A DNA stretch of 54,275 bases, from the NCBI GenBank assembly GCA_021647245.1, contig JAKIVC010000022.1, positions 1 through 54,275 on the forward strand, given 5' to 3'. Of the stretch, positions 19,469 to 28,995 are shown in pieces. The notes beneath the pieces were generated by a model. That model ran no database searches. It worked only from the letters and a program-made list of their open reading frames with translations, and was not told the origin of the DNA. Position numbers and translations under genes: made by a program. Positions within the stretch are counted from its first letter, which is position 1; the number at the start of each line of letters is the position of its first letter. This DNA is from Gammaproteobacteria bacterium. GTDB lineage: Bacteria > Pseudomonadota > Gammaproteobacteria > RBG-16-57-12.

Positions 19469-20628
19469 AATTTGTTTAATATTTTCCCAAACAAGCCATG
19501 GAGCCGGTGCTGTTTTATGGGCGCAGGCTCTATTAAGGAGTCAGCCATTCGATGGGCAGAGCCGGCCAGCCCGATTGCATGCGCTGCACTGTAGAGTGAA
19601 AACACCTGACTATATGGGATACCCAATACCTGGCTGATCAAGGGAAGCTTGCGGGGCTGGCCTATGAGCAGCGTGATAGCACGCATCATGCTGGGTGAAA
19701 CACGCAAGCGGGTGATGTTTGGCCAGTGCCTCAGATAGACCGGCGCATTTAAATCTGTCCCGAGGGGTACTCTCCCTTGCGCACTCCATAGCGCCACTCG
19801 CCATAAAAATGCATCCATTGAGCTACCCGCTTTGGTCTCAACAGCACGATACTCCAGTTCAAGGCTATTCTTCCTATTATGGGTGCGCATTTTCACCTCA
19901 AGGGTACAGAGTGGTGAGGTGCAAAGCCGCTCCAGCCAGGTTTCATTAATGGAGGTAATTACTTTTTTTGCCTCCGGAAGAACCGTAATTGTCTTCCACT
20001 CACCGCCAATTCTAATACTGAGTTGAACGGCACTATTCTTTTTTACAGCCCGTTTAATTGCGCTAGCAACTTCCCCTTGAAGGTGGTTTTCAGGGTCGTA
20101 GAAATAGCTCTCTTTGGACTCCGCCTGGCTAAAGTCCACCGGGGGTATGCGAGTGCGGCTAACGGGGCGTTTTTTAGGTTCAACTCGACTCACCTTTTCA
20201 GCTGCGGGCGCTTTAACCTGCTCTGTATGGCGAGTAACTGCGTCCTCTTTTAACTCACTCTTCATCGCTATGGCTTCACCAACCCGCCGAGGCTCAAGCA
20301 GCGGTAACTGGGAGACTTTTTTGATTGTTTTTATCAGCATATCGACCCGAATGGGGCGTGCCACATAGTGAGTATCTTCGAGCTGGGGGTCGTTCACTGA
20401 GAGTACAATGATGTGTCGCAACGGGTAGTCGTTACGCACTTTTTCTAACAGGCTTTCACCATCAACACTGTCCATATTAACGATGGACATATCGGCGGAT
20501 GCGGCATCATCAGTGAGCGTGCAGCACTCTTTACCGGGGCCATTAAAGGCCATACGCAGCGCTTCGCATGACCGTTCATCCATGCCGTAAACAGTGGCTG
20601 TTAAGCTATTTTCTCCCGATGCTTTCAT
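19438..20628 (-). CDS. Receiver-like multidomain protein of unknown function
   Basis: The 396-residue protein starts with a region like a degenerate response-regulator receiver (ADMSIVNMDSVDGESLLEKVRNDYPLRHIIVLSVND, then HYVARPIRVDMLIKTIKK). This resembles the D-x-x-D/S/P layout, but the phosphoacceptor is not clear. A basic linker follows (about 120-165), then a C-terminal region of about 220 residues that I do not recognise, with FLWRVALWSAQGRVP and a helical end. The last residues (LRPLHERMHG) and the stop codon are encoded by the inverted terminus of repeat B copy 1, so the original C-terminus has probably been replaced. Confidence 0.6.
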   Translation of the reverse strand: MKASGENSLTATVYGMDERSCEALRMAFNGPGKECCTLTDDAASADMSIVNMDSVDGESLLEKVRNDYPLRHIIVLSVNDPQLEDTHYVARPIRVDMLIKTIKKVSQLPLLEPRRVGEAIAMKSELKEDAVTRHTEQVKAPAAEKVSRVEPKKRPVSRTRIPPVDFSQAESKESYFYDPENHLQGEVASAIKRAVKKNSAVQLSIRIGGEWKTITVLPEAKKVITSINETWLERLCTSPLCTLEVKMRTHNRKNSLELEYRAVETKAGSSMDAFLWRVALWSAQGRVPLGTDLNAPVYLRHWPNITRLRVSPSMMRAITLLIGQPRKLPLISQVLGIPYSQVFSLYSAAHAIGLAGSAHRMADSLIEPAPIKQHRLHGLFGKILNKLRPLHERMHG

Positions 20629-20643
20629 CGCATAACACCCTCT

Positions 20644-21366
20644 TTACAGATCAAAAGCCTCAGCTTGTTTATGCCACTCGGTTTGTACAGCCTGTGGCCA
20701 CTCTGGACATTTTTTATAGCTCACTCGAAAAGCATCTCTATTCTCTGTGTGCCGATAAATCATCAACAGCTCCAGGCTTAACTCCCCCTGCTGTGGCGCC
20801 TGCTGCAACGCTTGCTCCAATAACTTTTGAGCGGTTTCAATCTGCCCGCTATTCAACAGGTCACGCACCTCATCTATCAGTGCGGTATCGGCCACATGTG
20901 CCACGTCTACCTGCTCTTCACTTATATTCAGTGAGCCACTCACCGCTGCACTTAAACGGGAGTAGCGGGTGAGTGGCATCATATTGGTTGCCAAGAGGCC
21001 ACGCTGCATCCCCGCTTTAAACAGAGCAAGCTGAGGCTTGGTCAACCGCGCAGCAACGCCCCGTAACAGCCGCAATCGCAAGGCGCTGCCGTTGTCGCCC
21101 AGCGCGATAAAGAGATCGAGCAAGGAGCCGTATAACCCTTCCCGGTGATCATGTTGATGATATATTTTTAAGCGTTGCAGATGGGCCGCCAGATCGGCGG
21201 GGACTCTCTGAATACGGTGAGCAAGGTGCTCTAATATTTTATCATCCATGTCGCCCGGTCTACTCTGCGCATAATCGCTGGCAGAAAAAAAACAGGGATC
21301 CTGTCGTAAAAGGTCACTCTCAATGCTGTCCGTAGCGGGTACATCACAACCTAGTACATCAACCAT
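20644..21366 (-). CDS. FimV C-terminal-like helical repeat protein
   Basis: The 240-residue, probably cytoplasmic protein is built of helices. Near the C-terminus, IDEVRDLLNSGQIETAQKLLEQALQQAPQQGELSLELLMIYRHTENRDAFRVSYKK is a TPR-like unit close to the conserved end of FimV/TspA proteins, which organise type IV pili and polar structures. The N-terminal FimV parts (LysM, transmembrane) are absent. ATG 21366 is chosen; an in-frame start at 21408 would lie within the fold-back element. The gene heads the signalling run with 15 bases before the receiver-like gene. Confidence 0.55.
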   Translation of the reverse strand: MVDVLGCDVPATDSIESDLLRQDPCFFSASDYAQSRPGDMDDKILEHLAHRIQRVPADLAAHLQRLKIYHQHDHREGLYGSLLDLFIALGDNGSALRLRLLRGVAARLTKPQLALFKAGMQRGLLATNMMPLTRYSRLSAAVSGSLNISEEQVDVAHVADTALIDEVRDLLNSGQIETAQKLLEQALQQAPQQGELSLELLMIYRHTENRDAFRVSYKKCPEWPQAVQTEWHKQAEAFDL

Positions 21367-21616
21367 CTTATATTGCCTGGTCAGTTGATCTGTCAGTGCC
21401 CATGGCAAGGCGCGTTTCGCAGGGAATTGTATTCTCTTTACAAGAAACGCAACACCGCCATGGGTACTGACAGATCAACCCTGCGGGCGTTTCTGTGGCA
21501 CTCCGCCTCGGCGTTATAGCGCTTGCCAAGGGAATAACCATTACCTGCGAGCTATGCCTTGATGCGAAATGCCACAGAATCGCTGACCAGGCAATATAAG
21601 GTGGTTGATGTACTAG
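21351..21616. mobile_element. Nested fold-back element overlapping a gene start
   Basis: The outer arms of 34 bases (21351-21384 and 21583-21616) are inverted copies with one mismatch. Inner arms of 23 bases (21384-21406 and 21457-21479) again differ at one position. A third pair, TTCTGTGGCA (21491-21500) and TGCCACAGAA, lies inside the right half. The left outer arm contains the start of the FimV-like gene. The only outer-arm mismatch turns its ATG into GTG in the right arm, where translation on the plus strand would stop after seven codons. No transposase or ORF is present inside. Confidence 0.8.
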
Positions 21617-21672
21617 ATGAATAGCCGACATGGTTTTGGTGCTCTTAAAGATTTATAAAAGGGTTAATTTCT

Positions 21673-21768
21673 ATGCCACATGATAGAACTCGCACCCCAT
21701 ATGACGGCAATTTGGTGACAAAGTTAATGGCAATCGTTGATGAATACAGAAAAATAACCTTACTTTAA
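21673..21768 (+). CDS. Possible short ORF or gene remnant
   Basis: A 31-codon open frame beginning MPHDRTRTPYDGNLVTKLMA lies in the otherwise empty stretch between the fold-back element and the alcohol dehydrogenase gene. There is no clear ribosome binding site and no recognised family. It could be the start of a gene truncated long ago, or chance. Confidence 0.2.
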   Translation: MPHDRTRTPYDGNLVTKLMAIVDEYRKITLL

Positions 21769-21835
21769 GTGGCAATACCAGGTCATATTATAATAGCGCG
21801 GTTCAGGTGGTAAGAAATAGAGAGGGGAGCTACCG

Positions 21836-23029
21836 CTATAAACGGGCGGACAATAGGCTCATAACCTCCTCATCAAACAGAACAATCGGGTTTGTTTTCA
21901 TGCTGCTACCCCGGCAGTTTTCTACCACCTTCGTAAGCATCGATGGGGTTACCCCGTAGTGAGACAGACCCGGCAATTGCAGATGTGCCGTCCACTCGCT
22001 AAGCTGCGCGGTCAACATCTGCTGAGCCTCTTCATCACTTTGGTGATGTTTACGACTGAATAGGCGACCGACCTCGGCGTAGCGTTTCAACCCTGGGTTT
22101 TGCGGGTCCCTCGATTGCATCGCAACAATATTCACCTTGCTTGCCTCGGCAACCAGGGTGCCGCAAGCGATACCATGGGGGATGGGGAAGAAGGCACCCA
22201 ATGGTGAGGCGAGGCCATGCACTGAGCCTAGGCCTACTTGCGCCAGGGTCACCCCGGATAACCAGGCGGCATAGAGCATGTTATCTTGCGCCTCTGTGGC
22301 CTGGTCACCCTTTTGATACCAATCCAGCAGACTATCTCGCACCCTCCTCAAGCCGCTCAGAGCCAGTGCATCTGTGAAAGGATTTGCCTTGGTTGAGAGG
22401 TAGGATTCCAGCAGTTGGGTCAGCGCATCCATGCCATTACCGGCAATAAGCTCAGCGCTACAACCGTTTAGCAACAGCGGATCCAGAATCGCATACTCTG
22501 CCACCAGCTGGTCATCCCGAAATGATTTCTTGAACCCCTCTGCCCCTTGCATACTCAGCACTGCGTTTTTAGTCGCTTCACTACCGGTGCCCGCTGTTGT
22601 TGGCACCGCAATAAAGGGGGTGGATGGGCCACGATAAATTTTCTCCGGCCCAACACCTTCCAGATGATCCATCACTGAGTTACCGGGCTTCAGCAGCCCG
22701 GCAATCGCCTTTGCGGCATCCAGCACACTGCCACCACCAATACCTAACACCACTTCAATCTGTTGAGGGTGGTATTCGGCTACCACTTCATCAATGCACT
22801 GTGGTGATGGCTCACCACTGATCACAACCTGCTGCCACTCAAAACCATCCACCCGCAAAGCATCCATTAGCCACTGCCATTGCGACTGCTGCTGCAGAGA
22901 GCGGCTACCAGTGACCAGTAGCACTTTGGTACCGTACAGTTTCATAATCAGCGGAATTTTAGCAAAACTGCCCCGCCCATATTCAATGCGGGGAACTCTG
23001 GAAATAGAAAACGAGGTGAGCGACATCAA
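21836..23029 (-). CDS. Iron-containing alcohol dehydrogenase family protein
   Basis: This is a 397-residue NAD(P)-dependent group III alcohol dehydrogenase. The N-terminal Rossmann-like part carries LGIGGGSVLDAAKAIA (dinucleotide site). The middle has the family signature (AVPTTAGTGSEATKNAVLS). Metal-ligand His residues lie in GSVHGLASPLGAFFPIPHGIACG near residues 270-285. The substrate is unclear; relatives act on simple alcohols, lactaldehyde or glycerol analogues. The start is one of two adjacent Met codons. It is transcribed away from the DUF481 gene, with a palindrome between them. Confidence 0.88.
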   Translation of the reverse strand: MMSLTSFSISRVPRIEYGRGSFAKIPLIMKLYGTKVLLVTGSRSLQQQSQWQWLMDALRVDGFEWQQVVISGEPSPQCIDEVVAEYHPQQIEVVLGIGGGSVLDAAKAIAGLLKPGNSVMDHLEGVGPEKIYRGPSTPFIAVPTTAGTGSEATKNAVLSMQGAEGFKKSFRDDQLVAEYAILDPLLLNGCSAELIAGNGMDALTQLLESYLSTKANPFTDALALSGLRRVRDSLLDWYQKGDQATEAQDNMLYAAWLSGVTLAQVGLGSVHGLASPLGAFFPIPHGIACGTLVAEASKVNIVAMQSRDPQNPGLKRYAEVGRLFSRKHHQSDEEAQQMLTAQLSEWTAHLQLPGLSHYGVTPSMLTKVVENCRGSSMKTNPIVLFDEEVMSLLSARL

Positions 23030-23108
23030 GCGTGATCCTTATTTTTTGCATACAAACAATACACATTAAACGATAGCTGAAACCGCTAACCCCGACAATT
23101 TTTTGTGT

Positions 23109-23122
23109 CTCTAGATCTAGAG
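23109..23122. promoter_or_regulatory. 14-bp perfect palindrome in a divergent promoter region
   Basis: CTCTAGATCTAGAG lies between the divergent alcohol dehydrogenase (start 23029) and DUF481 (start 23217) genes. Its symmetry and place suggest an operator for one or both. No regulator gene is adjacent. Confidence 0.35.
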
Positions 23123-23216
23123 CGCTTTCATCCGTAGGGGGTAGTGCTCAATCCAATATCGATTCACCTGTTTATCTGCTACTCTTGCGACAAAAATAGG
23201 TTGATAAATTTTAATC

Positions 23217-23975
23217 ATGAAAAAGCAACTTTTGGCTCTGCTATTGCTAGCCTCTCTGCCAGCACACGCCATTGTCAATCTGGATGAAATTCATAGCCGT
23301 GATGTTGAGCTGGGCCTGAGCGGTGCGCTGGGTATCAACTTCAGTGGCTCGAAAGGTAATAGCGATGAAACCAACACTCAGCTGTCAGCGCAGTTACAGC
23401 GGGGAACGGAAACCTACAGTGATATTTTAATGGTCAGCTACCACTACGGTGAGGCGAATGGTCAGCTTAATAATGATAACGCGTTTATTCATCTGCGCCA
23501 TATACAAAAGATGGACGCTACTTTTTCATGGGAGCTTTTTACCCAGCTGCAAAATGATCGCTTTTCCCGACTCTCGTTGCGCACTTTAGTGGGGGGTGGT
23601 TTGCGCTATAAATGGGCAGAAACAGACAACCGCATCATTTTAGGTGTCGGTGCATTTTATGAGCGGGAGCGTATTGACGATACATCACTGTCAGTAGATG
23701 AGAGAAGAGAGCATCGTAACTGGCGTGGTAATTTTTACAGCATTATCTCCCACACCCTCAACCCGCAAAGCCACCTGTTTGGCACACTCTACTTTCAACC
23801 CCGTTTTGACGATACGACTGATTATCGCCTGCTGCTACAGAGTGGTATTAAAGTCAAAATAGCCAAAAGTCTTGATCTGGTTATTGGGTTGGATGCCGCA
23901 TATGACAACAAGCCGCCACTGACCGTTGAAAAGTATGACATCAACTATCGCAGCGGCCTGGAGTATACGTTTTAG
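23217..23975 (+). CDS. DUF481 family outer-membrane beta-barrel protein
   Basis: The 252-residue protein has a signal peptide (MKKQLLALLLLASLPAHA) followed by alternating amphipathic beta strands: LGINFSGSKGNSDETNTQLSAQLQRG, DILMVSYHYGEANG, FSWELFTQLQNDRFSRL, and a final YRSGLEYTF with the C-terminal aromatic typical of outer-membrane barrels. The GNSDETN motif in the first hairpin is characteristic of DUF481 (YdiY-like) proteins. Function is unknown. It converges on icd with six bases between the ends. Confidence 0.85.
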   Translation: MKKQLLALLLLASLPAHAIVNLDEIHSRDVELGLSGALGINFSGSKGNSDETNTQLSAQLQRGTETYSDILMVSYHYGEANGQLNNDNAFIHLRHIQKMDATFSWELFTQLQNDRFSRLSLRTLVGGGLRYKWAETDNRIILGVGAFYERERIDDTSLSVDERREHRNWRGNFYSIISHTLNPQSHLFGTLYFQPRFDDTTDYRLLLQSGIKVKIAKSLDLVIGLDAAYDNKPPLTVEKYDINYRSGLEYTF

Positions 23976-23981
23976 CTGAGG

Positions 23982-26237
<2,256 letters not shown>

Positions 26238-26242
26238 TCATT

Positions 26243-26371
26243 TTACCCCAGATAGTGCAGAACTTCTAAAAACTTGCGGTTTGGAATAGTGGCCTCCCCA
26301 CTGGCCAGTAAAATCATCACACCGCGCTCACATAACAACACCATGAGAGCACTGCGTAGTTCAGTGTTCAA
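26243..26371 (-). CDS. Possible 42-residue protein coupled to amrS
   Basis: A short frame starts with TTG overlapping the amrS stop codon (TTGA overlap) and encodes MNTELRSALMVLLCERGVMI, then LLASGEATIPNRKFLEVLHYLG and a stop. An internal Met at codon 10 (26344) is an alternative start. GAAGGAGG directly abuts the TTG, too close for ideal initiation, so coupling would be needed. No family is recognised. The composition looks protein-like, but conservation is untested. Confidence 0.35.
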   Translation of the reverse strand: MNTELRSALMVLLCERGVMILLASGEATIPNRKFLEVLHYLG

Positions 26372-27495
26372 CCTCCTTCAGACGTCGTTACAAAGCTTTT
26401 CAGGTCCACCACCTGCCGTCGCGCTCCCCAACCACCTGGTTGCGCTTCAAACAAACCAGCACAAGGGGTATCACAGAAGCGACAATGCCCCTGAGAAGTC
26501 AGGTTCCACTCAGAGAGTTGATACCCATCCCGACCAATCAACATTTCACCACAGAGGTGGCAATAGGTACTCTCTCCGGCTTTATCGTGTAGATTGCCGG
26601 TATAGACATAATGCAGGCCATTATCGAGCGCAATTTTCCGTGCCCGCTGCAGGGTTTCAGCGGGTGTTGATGGCTTGTCCATCATCTTAAAGTCAGGGTG
26701 AAAGGCGCTAAAGTGCAGCGGTACATCGGGCCCTAACTTTTCCACCACCCACTGGCTGAGTTGCTGTAGCTCCTGAGCTGAATCATTTTCGCCGGGAATC
26801 AACAGTGTTGTGAGTTCCAACCAGACATCCGTTTCATGCTTGATATATTGAATAGTCTCCAGCACCGCCTGCAAATGCCCTCCGGTGAGTTTATGGTAGA
26901 ACGGTTCGCGCATCGATTTTAGGTCAATATTCACCGCATCCATAGCGTCATAAAACTCAGCCCGGGGTGCTGCACACACATAACCGGCACTCACAGCAAT
27001 CGACTTTACCCCCTGCTCTGCACACGCCTGGGCAACATCAATCGCATATTCATGAAAGATAACCGGATCATTGTAGGTGTAGGCAACACTGCGGCACTTT
27101 AGCGCCACCGCAGCCCGCGCAATCAACTCAGGGGAAGCCGCATCTGCCAAGGTATCAACCGCCCGAGAGTTGCTGATATCCCAGTTTTGACAAAACTTAC
27201 AGGCCAAGTTACAACCCGCCGTACCAAATGAGAGTACCGGGGTGCCGGGTAGAAAGTGGTTAAGTGGTTTTTTCTCAACAGGGTCAATGCAATAGCCACT
27301 TGAGCGGCCATACGTGGTCAATACAATGGCATTATTCACATTAGCCCGCACAAAGCAGAATCCACGCTGCCCCTCTTTTAACTGACAAAAGCGCGGACAG
27401 AGGTCGCACTGCACCCGACCATCTGCCAGCGGGTGCCAGTAACGCGTCGGCCACGGGTGATCAAGCGCATCCTGATAACTGTCTATTGCTGTCAT
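26368..27495 (-). CDS. amrS: AmmeMemoRadiSam system radical SAM enzyme
   Basis: The 375-residue radical SAM protein has its cluster motif CNLACKFC (CxxxCxxC) at about residue 94, followed by QNWDISNSRAVD. N-terminal and C-terminal Cys-rich segments (CDLCPRFCQLKEGQRGFC; CHLCGEMLIGRDGYQ and CRFCDTPCAG) suggest further metal sites. It resembles pyruvate formate-lyase activating enzymes, as this family does. memo and ammecr1 are divergent on the other strand 77 bases away, which completes the conserved three-gene set. The physiological reaction is, to my knowledge, not settled. Confidence 0.93.
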   Translation of the reverse strand: MTAIDSYQDALDHPWPTRYWHPLADGRVQCDLCPRFCQLKEGQRGFCFVRANVNNAIVLTTYGRSSGYCIDPVEKKPLNHFLPGTPVLSFGTAGCNLACKFCQNWDISNSRAVDTLADAASPELIARAAVALKCRSVAYTYNDPVIFHEYAIDVAQACAEQGVKSIAVSAGYVCAAPRAEFYDAMDAVNIDLKSMREPFYHKLTGGHLQAVLETIQYIKHETDVWLELTTLLIPGENDSAQELQQLSQWVVEKLGPDVPLHFSAFHPDFKMMDKPSTPAETLQRARKIALDNGLHYVYTGNLHDKAGESTYCHLCGEMLIGRDGYQLSEWNLTSQGHCRFCDTPCAGLFEAQPGGWGARRQVVDLKSFVTTSEGG

Positions 27496-27526
27496 ATTAT
27501 CACCTCCAGAATGGTGCTATACACTG

Positions 27527-27542
27527 CTACACTTAAGTGTAG
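27527..27542. promoter_or_regulatory. 16-bp perfect palindrome between amrS and memo
   Basis: CTACACTTAAGTGTAG sits centrally in the divergent promoter region of the AmmeMemoRadiSam genes, flanked by ACACT and ACAGG repeats. It is a good candidate operator controlling both directions. Confidence 0.45.
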
Positions 27543-27572
27543 AACAGGGCTGTAATGACGAGGGGTAATCGC

Positions 27573-28358
27573 ATGAAAATGAGCAGAAAACCGGCCGTTG
27601 CCGGAAGCTTCTATCCTGACGATCCGCAGCTACTGGCAGTGATGGTGGATGAGCTTCTGGCCCAGAACCCTGTGCAAGGCTATCGACCCAAGGCATTAAT
27701 TGTCCCCCATGCTGGTTACATCTACTCCGGTGCGATTGCCGCCAGTGCCTATAATGCGCTGCAACCTCTGCGCGACACTGTTCGCCGCGTGATCTTGCTA
27801 GGCCCCTCGCACTCTGTTGCATTCCACGGGCTTGCGTGCAGTGAAGCGGATACTTTTGTCACCCCATTGGGTGCTGTTGAGCTATGTAAAAAAGATCTTT
27901 CACTGGTTCAAAAACTTCCCCAGCTAAAGCCGCTGGAGCAGGCTCACCAACGTGAGCACAGTCTGGAGGTGCAGCTCCCTTTTTTACAGCGCACCCTGCA
28001 ACAGTTCACTCTGCTGCCGCTGGTGGTGGGTGATGCCTCTGCTGAAGAGGTGAGTGAAGTTTTAGAGCCGCTGTGGGGAGGTGATGAAACACTGATAGTA
28101 GTGAGTTCCGACCTGAGTCACTACCTGAGCTACTCGAAGGCAAAGGCGCTCGACCTGGCCACTAGCCAAGCAATTGAAACGCTGAACACGGAAGGGGTTG
28201 GTGCAGGGCAAGCGTGTGGAAGAGCACCCATAATCGGACTATTACATGCCGCTAAAGCACACCACCTGCACGTAACTACCCTTGATCTACGCAACTCAGG
28301 AGATACCGCTGGCACAAAGGATCGTGTGGTCGGGTATGGTGCTTATGTCCTACAATAA
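27573..28358 (+). CDS. amrB: AmmeMemoRadiSam system protein B (Memo family)
   Basis: The 261-residue Memo-like protein is related to class III extradiol dioxygenases. The start RKPAVAGSFYPDDPQ is the family hallmark. Conserved His-containing segments follow: IVPHAGYIYSGAIAASAY, LLGPSHSVAFHGLA, HQREHSLEVQLPFLQ and VVSSDLSHYLSY. These His residues correspond to the metal-site region. ATG 27573 is chosen from GAGGGG seven bases upstream. It overlaps ammecr1 by 14 bases, implying coupling. Confidence 0.93.
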   Translation: MKMSRKPAVAGSFYPDDPQLLAVMVDELLAQNPVQGYRPKALIVPHAGYIYSGAIAASAYNALQPLRDTVRRVILLGPSHSVAFHGLACSEADTFVTPLGAVELCKKDLSLVQKLPQLKPLEQAHQREHSLEVQLPFLQRTLQQFTLLPLVVGDASAEEVSEVLEPLWGGDETLIVVSSDLSHYLSYSKAKALDLATSQAIETLNTEGVGAGQACGRAPIIGLLHAAKAHHLHVTTLDLRNSGDTAGTKDRVVGYGAYVLQ

Positions 28359-28938
28359 ACAGCCCCTAGAGGGCCAAGCAAAACAACAACTACTCTCCCT
28401 TGCCAGAGAGTCCATCACATGTGGTTTGCAGCGCCATCAGCCTGCTACGGTAAAGCTCGACGACTACCCAGCAGCACTTCAACAGCGAGGGGCAAGTTTT
28501 GTGACGCTGGAAAAGCAGGGTATGTTACGGGGCTGTATCGGCACCCTTGAAGCCTACCGACCACTGGCTATTGATGTGGCAGAGAATGCCTTTGCAGCGG
28601 CTTTTCGTGACCCTCGCTTCCCCCCTGTTCAGGCAGATGAGTTGAGCGATCTACAGCTCCACATATCACTGCTTACCCCACCAGAGCCATTGCCAGTAAA
28701 AGATCAAGCCGAGCTATTACGTCGACTACAGCCAGGCATTGATGGGCTTATTCTGCACGAAGGCAACCTCCGCGCCACCTTTCTTCCCTCGGTGTGGGAG
28801 AGCTTGCCAGAGCCACGCCAGTTTCTTGCTCAGCTCAAACTAAAGGCGGGCCTGCCGGCAGATTACTGGTCTGAAACGCTTCACTTTGAGCGCTATAAAA
28901 CCATCAGCATTGATCCCCCTAATCCAGATATTTCATAA
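28345..28938 (+). CDS. amrA: AmmeMemoRadiSam system protein A (AMMECR1 family)
   Basis: The 197-residue AMMECR1-domain protein has the conserved segments FVTLEKQGMLRGCIGTLEAYRPL (family motif around RGCIG), AAFRDPRFPPVQADELSDLQLHISLLTPPEPL, and LRATFLPSVWESLPEPRQFLAQLKLKAGLP. Start ATG 28345 is preferred; ATG 28336 is equally in frame. Both lie inside the end of memo. Bacterial genomes often keep these three genes together, and human homologues of A and B exist, but the molecular role is unclear. Confidence 0.92.
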   Translation: MSYNKQPLEGQAKQQLLSLARESITCGLQRHQPATVKLDDYPAALQQRGASFVTLEKQGMLRGCIGTLEAYRPLAIDVAENAFAAAFRDPRFPPVQADELSDLQLHISLLTPPEPLPVKDQAELLRRLQPGIDGLILHEGNLRATFLPSVWESLPEPRQFLAQLKLKAGLPADYWSETLHFERYKTISIDPPNPDIS

Positions 28939-28995
28939 ATTTTCGCACAGATCACGCAGGCGTTTTATGGGTCGCTTTTAGGTTGGCCAACATCG

